Assembly: GCA_050010115.1 (NCBI GenBank)
Contig: JBEKLQ010000015.1
Span: 1 to 55,620, forward strand
Source of the DNA: JAKACA01 sp050010115
GTDB taxonomy: Bacteria > Actinomycetota > Acidimicrobiia > Acidimicrobiales > Bog-793
Direction of reading: 5' to 3'
Length of the DNA: 55,620 bases
Below the pieces are notes generated by a model. That model saw only the letters and a program-made list of their open reading frames with translations, was not told the origin of the DNA and made no database searches. Numbering within the stretch: the stretch's first letter is position 1; each line of letters starts with the position of its first letter. Made by a program: the position numbers and the translations under genes. Positions 8,061-17,161 of the stretch are shown piece after piece.

Positions 8061-9869
8061 TCAGAACGTCTCCGCTAAGGCGCTCTCGGCCTTCCCGCGG
8101 AGGAGGTTCTTGAGGAGCTTGCCGGAGGGGTTTCTTGGCAATGGGGCGTCAGCGATCTTGATGTAGGCCGGAACCTTGAAGTCCGCCAGGGTCTCCGCCA
8201 CGAACTGGCGCAGCTCGTCGGGCGTGGCAGACAGCCCCTCCTCGAACCGCACGATCGCCATGACTTCCTCGCCGAGGCTCGGGTGCGGCACGCCGACGAC
8301 CGCGGCCTCGGCGACTGCCGGGTGCTCGACGAGCCGGTTCTCGATCTCGATGCAGTAGACGTTCTCGCCACCCCGGATGATCATGTCCTTCGCCCGGTCG
8401 GTCACGTAGAGAAACCCGTCCTCGTCCACATGCCCCAGATCTCCCGTCCGGAACCAGCCGTTCGCCAGTACGGCGTCAGTCTCGGCCGGTTTGTTCCAGT
8501 AGCCGGCCATGAGGATCGGGCCGCTCAGGCAGATCTCGCCAGTCGCGTCCGGTGGCAACGATTCGGCAGCGGCAATGTCTGCCGTGGCGATGGCGGGGTC
8601 CACGATCTTCAGCTCGACCCCCGGAACGGGCCGCCCCACCGAGTCGGGACGCTCACGTGCGTCGGCGCCGCCATTCACCGTCGCCACCGAGCTCGTCTCG
8701 GTCAGCCCGTAAGCGTTGCCGATCGACCCGACGTTCGGGAAGGCCTCGCGCACGAGGCGCTGCAGCTCTCCCGCCGAGGGCGAGCCGCCGTAGGCGATCG
8801 ACCTCACCGACGACAGGTCGTAGTCGTGCCGGGCCGGATGGTCGGCGACCCGCCAGATCATCGTGGGCACGGCCGACCAGATGGCGACGCGCTCACGCTG
8901 GATCGTCTCCATGATGGCCTCGGGGTCAAAACGCCCCGGAGGGATAACGAGCCGCAGTCCAGCCGCGAACGACACGACGAGATTCGAGTGGCAGCCCGAC
9001 ACGTGGAACAGCGGCGACGTCAACATCCCGACGGTCTGGCTGCCGTCGGCGGACGTCGGGAGGATCGAGCTCCCATCGCCGGAGAGCGCTGCAGCCATCG
9101 CCCCTGCCACCCCGAGGAAGAACGTGTTCTGCAGGTTGGCGACCATCCCGCGGTGAGTCGAGACCGCCCCCTTCGGCCGGCCGGTGGTGCCACTCGTGTA
9201 GAAGATGACCGCAGGGTCGTCCTCGTCGATCGGCGCATCCCAGGGATCGGGCTCCGGCGCCGGAGGAAGACCGGTCTCCGCGTCCACCTCCTCGGGCGGG
9301 AACAGGTCCGAAGCGGGTCGGAGCTCCACGTCCCCACCCGGCACCCCAACCTCCGACACGGCGTCGCCGACGAGGTAGACGACGCGCAGCTCACCCAAGC
9401 TGCCGAGTTGGCCCGCGACCCGCTCGTAGCGTCCCCGATCGGCGACGAGGACCTTGGCCCCGCTGTCCTCCAACCCGTAGAGGATCTCGTCCGCCTTCCA
9501 CCACCCGTTCAAGCCGACGAGAACCGCGCCCATCGACACCGTGGACCAGAACGAGAGGCACCACTCGGGGCAGTTGGCTGCCAGGACCGCGACTCGATCA
9601 CGCGGCTGGACGGCACCGGGGCCTCGTGCCAGCTCGACGGAGCCCGCCTTGGCCAGGCCGACGAACGACGGGTAGCTGATGCGTCGGTCGCCGTAGACGA
9701 GGAACGTGTCGGTCGCGCTCCGGCCACCGGCGGCCTGGGCGACCTCCCGCAGCGAAGACAGGCGCTGGCGGTACACGTTCATCTCAACGCCGCCGACGGG
9801 CTCCCGCACGATCTCGAACATCCCGCCGGGTCCGGTGAGCTGTTGGGCAATTTGGCGCATGTCAGTCAT
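8061..9869 (-). CDS. Class I adenylate-forming acyl-CoA synthetase
   Basis: 602 residues, ATG 9869. An ANL-superfamily acid:CoA ligase that activates a carboxylic acid to an acyl-adenylate and then to the CoA thioester. Core motifs: the P-loop A3 YTSGTTGRPKG (224-234), A5 YGLTETSS, A7 TGDLGHVDEDGFLYVTDR, the hinge AKDMIIRGGENV and the C-terminal catalytic Lys in NPSGKLLK. Length fits medium/long-chain or aromatic acid ligases; the substrate cannot be told from sequence. It starts 4 bp after the stop of the ATP-grasp gene, so both are in one operon. The context suggests that it supplies an acyl-CoA to the neighbouring C45-type acyltransferase or ligase. Confidence 0.92.
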   Translation of the reverse strand: MTDMRQIAQQLTGPGGMFEIVREPVGGVEMNVYRQRLSSLREVAQAAGGRSATDTFLVYGDRRISYPSFVGLAKAGSVELARGPGAVQPRDRVAVLAANCPEWCLSFWSTVSMGAVLVGLNGWWKADEILYGLEDSGAKVLVADRGRYERVAGQLGSLGELRVVYLVGDAVSEVGVPGGDVELRPASDLFPPEEVDAETGLPPAPEPDPWDAPIDEDDPAVIFYTSGTTGRPKGAVSTHRGMVANLQNTFFLGVAGAMAAALSGDGSSILPTSADGSQTVGMLTSPLFHVSGCHSNLVVSFAAGLRLVIPPGRFDPEAIMETIQRERVAIWSAVPTMIWRVADHPARHDYDLSSVRSIAYGGSPSAGELQRLVREAFPNVGSIGNAYGLTETSSVATVNGGADARERPDSVGRPVPGVELKIVDPAIATADIAAAESLPPDATGEICLSGPILMAGYWNKPAETDAVLANGWFRTGDLGHVDEDGFLYVTDRAKDMIIRGGENVYCIEIENRLVEHPAVAEAAVVGVPHPSLGEEVMAIVRFEEGLSATPDELRQFVAETLADFKVPAYIKIADAPLPRNPSGKLLKNLLRGKAESALAETF

Positions 9870-9873
9870 AGTG

Positions 9874-11355
9874 TCAGAACCATTTCGCGTAGAGGTGTTC
9901 CTGGGGCGTGACGACGCGTACAGTGGGCGGCTGCCCGGAGAACTGGTCGCCGAGGGCTTTGGCCCACTTCACACCGCGGTCGAGCAGCCGGCGGTCATCG
10001 GTTTGCATTCGCTCGCGGCTGACGAGGATCCCGATGTCGGCTCCGGGGTAGCGGTACTCCCCGACACCGTGCACCCTCAGGTAGAAGGCCTCGTCATGGC
10101 CACCTACGTTGTGCCAGTCCGTCTCCGCTCGCAAGAACCGGATCGTCCCATCGTCGGCCATCCGCCACAACCCGCTGGCCGGTGCCTCGGTGATGAGCTC
10201 GACCTCGTCGGTCACCTGCTTCAGCACGAGCTGAGTCCAGTGGTCGAAGTCCTGCCAGCGAGCCTGCACAGCCTCGAGGTCGACCTCCCAGTCGACGTCG
10301 GCGAATTCCAGCAGGTGGAAGAGGAACAGTGGCACACCCCCGTAGCGGGAGGTGATGAGGTTCGTGAGCGGCGAGGCACCGGAGATGCGGGGGTTGATCT
10401 CCCCGAGATAGACCGTGCGGTCGTCGGTGTCAAGGAGGAAGTCCAGGCAGAACACGCCCTTATACCCCTCGGCGTAGAGGCCGTCACCGAGGCGCCGTGC
10501 CATCTCACGGATCTGGGAGCGGACGATCTCGTCGAACACAGCCGGGTACACGTCGTTGCCGCACCACCCGCCGCGGTACGGAGTCAGTTCCGAGAAGCCC
10601 GTGATGTCCGTCTGGATCGGACCCACGAGCGTGCCGTGGCGCGTGGCGACCGCCTCGACGGTGCCCGGGAAGTGGTTGATGCGGCGCATGACCTTGATCT
10701 CGGTGCTGGCCAGAACCTCCGCCCGGTCGTCCCACTCCTGGGCGCCCGCGACGAAGAACGTCGTGCGGCCGGAGTCGCCGTACGGCGTCTGAACGACGAG
10801 GTCGCCGCCCAAGCCCGCCGAGCCAGCCAGCTCGGTCAGCTCTGCGTACGTGCTGGCGCGGCCGCGCACGTTCGGCACGCTCGGGACCCCCACCTTGTTC
10901 CCCAGCTCCGTCGTGACGATCTTCGAGTCGATCCGGTGCCGGAGCTCGCGAGGTGGCAACGCGATCTCCAAGCCGAGCTCGTCGGCGAGCCCCTCCGTCT
11001 CGGAGTCGAACATGACGAACAGCACCTGGCCGACACCGTTGGCCCGGATGTGGTCGATGACCTCCTTGTTGCCAAGCAGGTACGTGTTGACGGACTCGAA
11101 CGTCTCGAAGTCCCGCGGTCCGGCGTGCGAGGGCGAGAACGATCGGGCGTGTGCGCCGCCAAAACTGTCGAAGTACGTCACATACCTGAAGTCCCCCACC
11201 CACTCGTCGATGCCGAGCAGGTTGTAGGGCGTCGGCGAGACGAAGTAGATCGGGCGCGTGTTCTTGCGGAAGTGCCGATAGATGTCCGACAAGCTCCGCA
11301 GCACGGGTCGCGCGGGTGCGGCCGGGGTCGGTCGGTGGTCAGCAGGCTCACCCAT
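9874..11355 (-). CDS. ATP-grasp ligase of unknown substrate
   Basis: 493 residues from ATG 11355; the longer reading to 11652 would overlap the upstream gene. Contains an ATP-grasp fold: the central region GDLVVQTPYGDSGRTTFFV (~184-202) resembles the ATP-binding Gly-rich loop, and GEINPRISGASP (318-329) supplies the Mg2+ ligands (E319, N321). Such enzymes join a carboxylate, as an acyl phosphate, to an amine, thiol or other nucleophile. The N-terminal ~150 residues form a pre-ATP-grasp region with no obvious homologue. It sits between a C45 acyltransferase (62 bp upstream) and an acyl-CoA ligase (4 bp downstream), pointing to a small amide-metabolite pathway. Substrates are unknown. Confidence 0.85.
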   Translation of the reverse strand: MGEPADHRPTPAAPARPVLRSLSDIYRHFRKNTRPIYFVSPTPYNLLGIDEWVGDFRYVTYFDSFGGAHARSFSPSHAGPRDFETFESVNTYLLGNKEVIDHIRANGVGQVLFVMFDSETEGLADELGLEIALPPRELRHRIDSKIVTTELGNKVGVPSVPNVRGRASTYAELTELAGSAGLGGDLVVQTPYGDSGRTTFFVAGAQEWDDRAEVLASTEIKVMRRINHFPGTVEAVATRHGTLVGPIQTDITGFSELTPYRGGWCGNDVYPAVFDEIVRSQIREMARRLGDGLYAEGYKGVFCLDFLLDTDDRTVYLGEINPRISGASPLTNLITSRYGGVPLFLFHLLEFADVDWEVDLEAVQARWQDFDHWTQLVLKQVTDEVELITEAPASGLWRMADDGTIRFLRAETDWHNVGGHDEAFYLRVHGVGEYRYPGADIGILVSRERMQTDDRRLLDRGVKWAKALGDQFSGQPPTVRVVTPQEHLYAKWF

Positions 11356-11417
11356 CGTGCGGGGACTGTACTTCCACCTGGGACAGCGGGTCGGCTCCCG
11401 CTCCCGCCAGCTGCCGT

Positions 11418-12530
11418 TCAGACGATGACGGAGGGGTGGCCGTGCGCCGGCACGCCGATTCCGGGCACGCTTGCGGCACCGTCGGTACCGTCGGCACCGT
11501 CGGCGGCGGCCGAGGGCACGGCGACGAGCGTGCGGCGAGTGCGGGTACCCTCGACGAAGTGGTTCACCGAGAGCCTCCAGGCCTCGCCCGGCCACATCAA
11601 GTCCACGACGTTGTGGTCCGAGTCGTAGGCGGCGGTGTACACGGTGCCCCACAACGTGCTCGCCGGATCACGGTAGATCGGCGGCTGCAGGAACCTGCGC
11701 ACCAGCTCGCCGGTCGTCATCGTCGGGTCGGCGACCGCGTCGGCCAAGGCCTCCTCACGCTCGACCGTGGCGCAGAACGCCGAGTGCTCCGGCCATTCGG
11801 TCGAGCCCTGGCGGTTGCCGGCCACCTGCGCGGGACTGATGACGAGCGGGCGGTCCGGGCTCACCATGGCCACCGCACCTCGGCCCGCCCGATCGACCAG
11901 CGCGATGTTGTAGGCCAGGCTGACCGGCACCCTGGCGAGGATCTCGAGGGCACCCTCGACGTCGGTGGCGAACTCGAGCAGGTAACGGACCACGAGTCCG
12001 ATCCCGAAACCCTCCCCGACCACGTAACGACCCCCGAACGCGATCGCCGCCGACAAGCCGTGGGCGTTCATCCCGTCGGTCGCCCCCCATCCGCAGTCGC
12101 TCATCGCCAACACACCGGTGCCGTGCCAGTCGGAGGCCAGCATCGCCGTGTCGCACAACAACGGGGAGTAGTCGTAGTTGTGGATGAGGACGTGGGTGTC
12201 GCGTGTCCACGCCGCCATGGAGCACGTCGCGAACAGAGGAGGCGGTGACCAGTGGCTGAGAAACCGCGCCTCGATGTCTCCACCACCCACCGCCTCCACC
12301 AGCCGGTCGTACGCCGGCACCAGCTCGGGCATGTGCTCCCGGAGCTTGCGTGCGCACGTCGCGTACGAGGGGCGCGCAGCCTCGCCCTCTTGGAGGAACC
12401 AGTTGCGGTAAGCGGGCCAGGCAGCTCTGAACAGCTCGGGCAACCGCTCGGTCACGGACGAACCGGCGTCGACCGCGCGAAAGATCACGTCAAGCTCGAC
12501 GACCTCCACTGGCACCGTTGCCGTGATCAT
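11418..12530 (-). CDS. C45-family Ntn-hydrolase / acyl-CoA:amine acyltransferase-like protein
   Basis: 370 residues, ATG 12530 with AAGGTCAGG just upstream. It resembles the acyl-CoA:6-aminopenicillanic acid acyltransferase (peptidase C45) family, which self-cleaves before a cysteine that becomes the N-terminal nucleophile. The candidate is Cys103 in FATCSMAAW. It is followed by HNYDYSP (117-123), comparable to the family's R/HNxD substrate-binding loop, and by a late DLMWPGEAWRLS segment. The ~102-residue propeptide length is normal. The C-terminal tail (ADGADGTDGAAS) is low-complexity. The family either hydrolyses amides or transfers acyl groups to amines. Neighbouring ATP-grasp and acyl-CoA ligase genes favour acyl transfer. 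Confidence 0.8.
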   Translation of the reverse strand: MITATVPVEVVELDVIFRAVDAGSSVTERLPELFRAAWPAYRNWFLQEGEAARPSYATCARKLREHMPELVPAYDRLVEAVGGGDIEARFLSHWSPPPLFATCSMAAWTRDTHVLIHNYDYSPLLCDTAMLASDWHGTGVLAMSDCGWGATDGMNAHGLSAAIAFGGRYVVGEGFGIGLVVRYLLEFATDVEGALEILARVPVSLAYNIALVDRAGRGAVAMVSPDRPLVISPAQVAGNRQGSTEWPEHSAFCATVEREEALADAVADPTMTTGELVRRFLQPPIYRDPASTLWGTVYTAAYDSDHNVVDLMWPGEAWRLSVNHFVEGTRTRRTLVAVPSAAADGADGTDGAASVPGIGVPAHGHPSVIV

Positions 12531-12780
12531 CCTGACCTTTTCGACCCAGACTGACTGCTTCAGAGCCCGAAACGGGCTCGGCCAACCCTAAACGATCCGC
12601 TGTTCCAGACCTACCCATCCAGGACCGGCGCGGCTTGCATCCGGACACCGCCAGACCGGCTCCGGGTCGTCGCTGTCACTGAGACTTTGCACTGTGCAGA
12701 GTCCGCGTGACACCGACACCACTTCCTTGCCCAGAATTGCTCGCCGCTGAACGTGAACAGGCTCCGACTACCATCCCGCC
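12531..12780. promoter_or_regulatory. Divergent intergenic region with an 11-bp palindrome
   Basis: 250 bases between the C45 operon (-) and the amidase gene (+). The one clear structure is the perfect palindrome tgcactgtgca at 12688-12698 (5-bp arms, 1-base centre), a possible operator. The amidase GTG has no Shine-Dalgarno sequence upstream. I could not place -35/-10 boxes with confidence. Confidence 0.35.
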
Positions 12781-14229
12781 GTGAACTTGGAGGAGTACTC
12801 GGGCTACGACGCCACTGGCTTGGCCGACTTGGTCCGCCGGAAGGAGGTCACCGCCGGCGAGCTGGCGGCTTGCGTCATGGCGGGCGTCGAGGCCGTCAAC
12901 GGGACGCTGAACGCGGTCGTCGAGGCGTTCGGCTCCCGAGCCGAAGCGCTCGCGGCGGGCGGCACGGCGCCGCTCGGACCCTTAGGCGGCGTCCCGACAA
13001 TGCTGAAGGACCTCTTCCACGGCGAAGCCGGGACGCCGTGCGAGAACGGGAGCCGCCTGTCGTCCGGGTGGGCGGCGCGCTCCGACAGCGAGTTCACGGT
13101 GCGGCTCCGGGCGAGCGGCCTCGTGAACCTCGGTCGCACGACCACCTCTGAATTCGGTCTCATGGGCACCACCGAGACACTGGTGGCAGGTGCCACCTGC
13201 TCCCCTTGGAGCGCCGGTCACATGGCTGGGGGCTCGAGCGGAGGCGCCGCTGCCGCCGTCGGAGCGGGCATTATCCCGGTCGGCTCCGCCAGCGACGGCG
13301 GGGGCTCAATCCGCATCCCCGCTTCGGCGTGCGGCGTGGTCGGCCTCAAACCGTCACGCGGCCGCGTGACCTGGGCGCCGCAGGTGGCCGAGGCACTCGG
13401 AGGCTGGGCGGTTCACTTCATGGTCTCGCGGACCGTGCGCGACACCGCCAGCCTGCTCGACTGCTTGTCGGGCCCGGCGGCCGGCGACCCCTTCGTTATC
13501 GAGCCCCCGGCGCGGCCGTACTTCGCCGAAGTGGGCGCTCCCGTCGAGCGACTGCGCATCGGCTGGTGCACTGCGCCCTGGTCGGGCGACTGCGGCGACG
13601 CCGAGGTGGCGGCTGCGACCGAGGCCACCGCCGAACTGCTCGTCGGCCTCGGACACGAGGTCAGCAACGACTCACCCGCGTTCACGTGGGACCCGTTCCT
13701 GCAGACGATGACCGACGTCTGGGCGGCGGACCTGGCGAACACCATCGACGGCTTCGCGCCGGTCCTCGGCCGCGAGCCCAACGCGGACACTCTCGAAGGT
13801 TCGACTCTCGAGGCGCTCGACTACGGCCGGAGGGTGTCGGGGGTACACATACTCCACGCCGGCGACCGGGTGAACATGCTGTCCAGGCTGATGGGCGATT
13901 ACTTCGCCAGCCACGACGTACTGCTCACCCCGACGCTGGGGCGCCTCGTCGCCCCGCTTGGGATGTACGACCCGACCGCTCGCATCGAGCTCCGGGAGCT
14001 CTTCGCGACGTGGGCGCCTTGGGAGTCGTTCCTCCCGGTGTTCAACGCCACCGGTTTGCCGGCGATCAGCTTGCCGCTGCACTGGAGCGCCAGCGGCTTG
14101 CCCATCGGCATGCAGTTCGTCAGCAGCTTCGGCAACGAGTCACTTCTCCTGCGCCTGGCCTCGCAGCTCGAGGAGGCGTTGCCGTGGGCAGGCCGGCGGC
14201 CTCTGATCCACGTCGCGACGGGTGTCTGA
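12781..14229 (+). CDS. Amidase-signature family hydrolase
   Basis: 482 residues from GTG 12781. It belongs to the amidase signature superfamily (GatA, FAAH and acylamidase relatives), which hydrolyse amide bonds with a Lys-cisSer-Ser triad. All three are visible: K76 in PTMLKD, S152 in the GGSSGG loop, and nucleophile S176 in SDGGGSIRIPAS. Family landmarks such as GVVGLKPSRGRV follow directly. There is no signal peptide, so it is cytoplasmic. It is not a GatA of the tRNA-amidotransferase complex as far as context tells: no gatB or gatC is nearby. It is divergent from the C45/ATP-grasp operon and is followed by a secreted penicillin-acylase homologue. Confidence 0.93.
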   Translation: MNLEEYSGYDATGLADLVRRKEVTAGELAACVMAGVEAVNGTLNAVVEAFGSRAEALAAGGTAPLGPLGGVPTMLKDLFHGEAGTPCENGSRLSSGWAARSDSEFTVRLRASGLVNLGRTTTSEFGLMGTTETLVAGATCSPWSAGHMAGGSSGGAAAAVGAGIIPVGSASDGGGSIRIPASACGVVGLKPSRGRVTWAPQVAEALGGWAVHFMVSRTVRDTASLLDCLSGPAAGDPFVIEPPARPYFAEVGAPVERLRIGWCTAPWSGDCGDAEVAAATEATAELLVGLGHEVSNDSPAFTWDPFLQTMTDVWAADLANTIDGFAPVLGREPNADTLEGSTLEALDYGRRVSGVHILHAGDRVNMLSRLMGDYFASHDVLLTPTLGRLVAPLGMYDPTARIELRELFATWAPWESFLPVFNATGLPAISLPLHWSASGLPIGMQFVSSFGNESLLLRLASQLEEALPWAGRRPLIHVATGV

Positions 14230-14245
14230 CCGGCTCTCGGGCTGC

Positions 14246-14292
14246 GGTGTATCACACCGATCTGGCATGCTGGCCCCTTGCGACCGCGGTCG
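14246..14292. promoter_or_regulatory. Two short palindromes upstream of the acylase gene
   Basis: ggtgtatcacacc (14246-14258; 5-bp arms, 3-base centre) and the perfect 12-bp palindrome cgaccgcggtcg (14281-14292) lie between the amidase stop and the acylase ATG. They may be operators or a weak terminator. No regulator can be assigned. Confidence 0.35.
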
Positions 14293-14333
14293 CCCGTGAT
14301 CGGTGACCGGAGCACGACCACAGGGGGTTCACG

Positions 14334-16994
14334 ATGAGGCACAAGGTGCTGACGCTCGTCTCGGTCATGGTGGCAGCGGGGTCGTTGGCAGGGGTGAGCC
14401 AGCGGCCGAGCTCGGCGGCTGCGCGCACCGTCCACAGTTCGAGCGCAGCACGAGCCGACGGCGTCACCGTGGGCAGCGGTGCCGAGACGACCGTGATCAC
14501 GCGGAACTCGCACGGTGTCCCGACCATCACCGCCAAGGCAATGCCCGGGGTCTGGTTCGGTGGCGGCTACGCCCAGGCGCAGGATCGACTCGTGCAGCTG
14601 GAGCTGACGCGTCGCGACGTCGAGGGCACGCTCGCCGCAGTCTTCGGCCCGAGCGAGCTCGCGCAGGACGAAGGCATCCGGAACTTCTACTACACGCCCC
14701 TCGAGTTGCAGGCGGAGTACCGGACCATGCCCGCTTCGGTCCAAGCCGAGCTCCAGGAGTTCGCCGACGGCATCAACGCCTTCATGGACAAGGCGTATTC
14801 GAGCGCTGCCAACGAGAAGGCCATGGTCCCCTACGAGTTCTTCCTCGCCGGCCGTCTCCTCCAACTCCCTGGCCCGTACCGGCCGGCGCCCTGGCACGCC
14901 GTCGACACCCTGGCCATCGGTAACTTCCTCGCCCGCGACTTCGGCGGCGGCGGCGGGAGCGAGTTGTCCAACCTCGCGTTCGTCCGGTACCTGGAGGCTG
15001 AACTGGCGAAGGATCATGATGTGCACGCCACCACCGACACGGCCGCGATCTTCAACGACGCTCGATGGATCAACGACCCCTCGGCTCCAACGACGGTGCC
15101 GGCAACGGGATCGGCGGTGCGGAGTGCATCAACGCAAGCCGCGGGAACGTCCCGCGTGGCCGATCTGGCCGTGGAACGGTCGATGGCCCGTCTCTCGGGA
15201 GTGACCACCGCCGCCATCCTCCGGGCCGAGGCGACGCTCGGGAAAGATCGGCGGTTGATCCTCGCCACGGGAATCTCGCTCAAGGTGCCGTCGCATGGGG
15301 GCTCGAACGCCTTCGTGGTCGCTCCGTCGCGATCGAAGGACCATCACGCTTTGCTCTGGGGTGCACCGCAGGAGGGCTTCGGTACCCCGAGCATCGACTA
15401 CGAGGTGTACCTCGTCGGCCCGGGCTACAACGCAGGCGGGATGGCGATCACCGGTGAGCCGTTCATCTTGATCGGCAGGAACGCTGACATCGCCTGGACC
15501 ACCACGAGCGAGGAGCTCGTCGACCAACGCATCTACATGATGAAGATACGCGTCCCTCGCGGCGCCACGCCGCAGTACTTCTTCGACGGGTCGTGGGTGA
15601 ACATGAACGTGATCCACGAGACGATCGCCGTGCAGGGAGAAGCCTCGCACCCGTACACGGTCTACCGGACTATCGACGGCCCGCTCTTCTCGATCGACCT
15701 GAAGACGGGAACGGCCTTCGCGATGCGGTTCGCGTCCTGGGGGAAGGAAAGCGGGTCGCTCGTCGGCTTCTCCGAGCTCGGCGGCGACACCGACGTGTCG
15801 CAATTCCAGCACTCGATGAGCCTGGTCACGACCCTGCACAACTTCCTCTATGCCGACAAGGCCGGCAACATCGCCTACTTCGGCGACGGGCTCGTGCCGA
15901 TCGAGCCCTCGTACACCAAGTTCGACCCCCGGCTGCCGGCGTCGGGCGACGGGACTGAGCAATGGCTGGGTATGGTGCCATTCGCGGACATGCCGCACAG
16001 CATCAACCCCGCCCAGGGCTACCTGGACAACTGGAACACCAAGCCGTCGGAGTCTCAGTACTACCAGCAGAACGGCGGGGACGAGTACTGGGGCACCATC
16101 TTCCGCTCGAGCAGGATCTCCCAGCTACTGGCCGCCAGCAAGCAGATTGACGTCGCCTATCTCGAGGGCATCGAGCACGATATCGGTCAGATCGACAACG
16201 AAGACAACACGCGGCCCGCGGCCTCGTACTTCATCCCGTTCCTCGAGCGGGCATATGCCCGCCTGAAGTCTCGGAACTCGTTCCTCACCGATCCGGCGAC
16301 GCACCCAGACCTGGCTACTGCCATGTCAACCCTCGCGTCCTGGAACGACGACACGACGCTCGGGAGCCCGGCCATGTCGATCTTCATGAACACCCTCGAG
16401 GCCTTGGAGCGCAACGTCTTCGAGGGCGGGACGTTCGCCCACGAGGAGTTCACCGGACCCGTGAACTTCAGCGACGCCAGCCTGAAGATTGGCACCTACG
16501 GCGGTCTCGGGGGCTTCGCGAGCTACAACTTCCTCTACCACATACTCGCCGGCACGAAGGGCCTCGTCCCGTGCAACGGCCAGTGCTGGAACGGTCACTA
16601 CTTCCGCCAGTTCACAGACCAGATCCTCGTCGAGAGCGTGAACGATGCCATCACGATCCTGTCGGGCAAGGGGACTCAGCTTGGGCAGAACGTGCCGGGT
16701 TTCGGGACGAACGACATCTCCAAGTGGGGCTACCAGCCGGCGCTCGACACGAACTGGAACTCTCTCGACCCGCTCGCCATCGGCGTGAAGACCACCTGCG
16801 CGCTCAGCGCCAGCCAGAACCGCAGCACGTACATGCAGGCGATCGACGTCGGGCCGACAGCGGTCAACGGCGCCAACGTCCTGCCGCCCGGGGAGAGTGG
16901 GTTCATCAACGCGGCAGGCAACCCGAGCCCGCACCTGTGCGACCAGGTCGGCCTGTTCAACTCGTTCCAGTACAAGCCCATGCCGGCCGCCTGA
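14334..16994 (+). CDS. Secreted penicillin acylase / N-acyl amidase family (peptidase S45) protein
   Basis: 886 residues from ATG 14334, with AGGGGG 8 bases upstream. A signal peptide (~1-29) is followed by an alpha-chain region with HGVPTITAK and FGGGYAQAQDRLVQLELTRR, typical of the family. The autoproteolysis site and beta-chain N-terminus is Ser324 in HGGSNAFVV; later NADIAWTTTSEELVDQ matches the family's beta-chain. The mature enzyme is expected to be an exported heterodimer that hydrolyses N-acyl amides (beta-lactam side chains, acyl-homoserine lactones or acyl amino acids). Substrate cannot be predicted. The preceding amidase and opposing C45 enzyme make this a dense cluster of amide-bond enzymes. 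Confidence 0.92.
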   Translation: MRHKVLTLVSVMVAAGSLAGVSQRPSSAAARTVHSSSAARADGVTVGSGAETTVITRNSHGVPTITAKAMPGVWFGGGYAQAQDRLVQLELTRRDVEGTLAAVFGPSELAQDEGIRNFYYTPLELQAEYRTMPASVQAELQEFADGINAFMDKAYSSAANEKAMVPYEFFLAGRLLQLPGPYRPAPWHAVDTLAIGNFLARDFGGGGGSELSNLAFVRYLEAELAKDHDVHATTDTAAIFNDARWINDPSAPTTVPATGSAVRSASTQAAGTSRVADLAVERSMARLSGVTTAAILRAEATLGKDRRLILATGISLKVPSHGGSNAFVVAPSRSKDHHALLWGAPQEGFGTPSIDYEVYLVGPGYNAGGMAITGEPFILIGRNADIAWTTTSEELVDQRIYMMKIRVPRGATPQYFFDGSWVNMNVIHETIAVQGEASHPYTVYRTIDGPLFSIDLKTGTAFAMRFASWGKESGSLVGFSELGGDTDVSQFQHSMSLVTTLHNFLYADKAGNIAYFGDGLVPIEPSYTKFDPRLPASGDGTEQWLGMVPFADMPHSINPAQGYLDNWNTKPSESQYYQQNGGDEYWGTIFRSSRISQLLAASKQIDVAYLEGIEHDIGQIDNEDNTRPAASYFIPFLERAYARLKSRNSFLTDPATHPDLATAMSTLASWNDDTTLGSPAMSIFMNTLEALERNVFEGGTFAHEEFTGPVNFSDASLKIGTYGGLGGFASYNFLYHILAGTKGLVPCNGQCWNGHYFRQFTDQILVESVNDAITILSGKGTQLGQNVPGFGTNDISKWGYQPALDTNWNSLDPLAIGVKTTCALSASQNRSTYMQAIDVGPTAVNGANVLPPGESGFINAAGNPSPHLCDQVGLFNSFQYKPMPAA

Positions 16995-17161
16995 CTGGGC
17001 GACCATCTGGGCGACCATCCGGGCGACCAGCTCCAGCTTGGCCCGGCCGCTGACAGGCGCCGCTCGGCTCAAGCCCGGAGCCGCCGGAGCTCAGGCTGGA
17101 GCGCCGGGACTCAACTCAGGCTGGCGCGCAGGGCTCAAGCCCGACTGGCGCGCCCGAGCGC
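16995..17161. repeat. GC-rich direct repeats between convergent genes
   Basis: The element tgggcgaccatc/ccgggcgaccag occurs three times at 16997-17032, followed by imperfect repeats built from ggctcaagcccg and gactggcgcgc. No gene is visible. The region separates the acylase stop (+) from the stop of the Ser/Thr-rich protein gene (-) and may act as a spacer or terminator. Confidence 0.5.

Noticed and set aside
7862..8113. Short frame starting at the REC-EAL stop
   Set aside because: Overlaps the acyl-CoA synthetase 3' end and the hairpin; low-complexity residues only.
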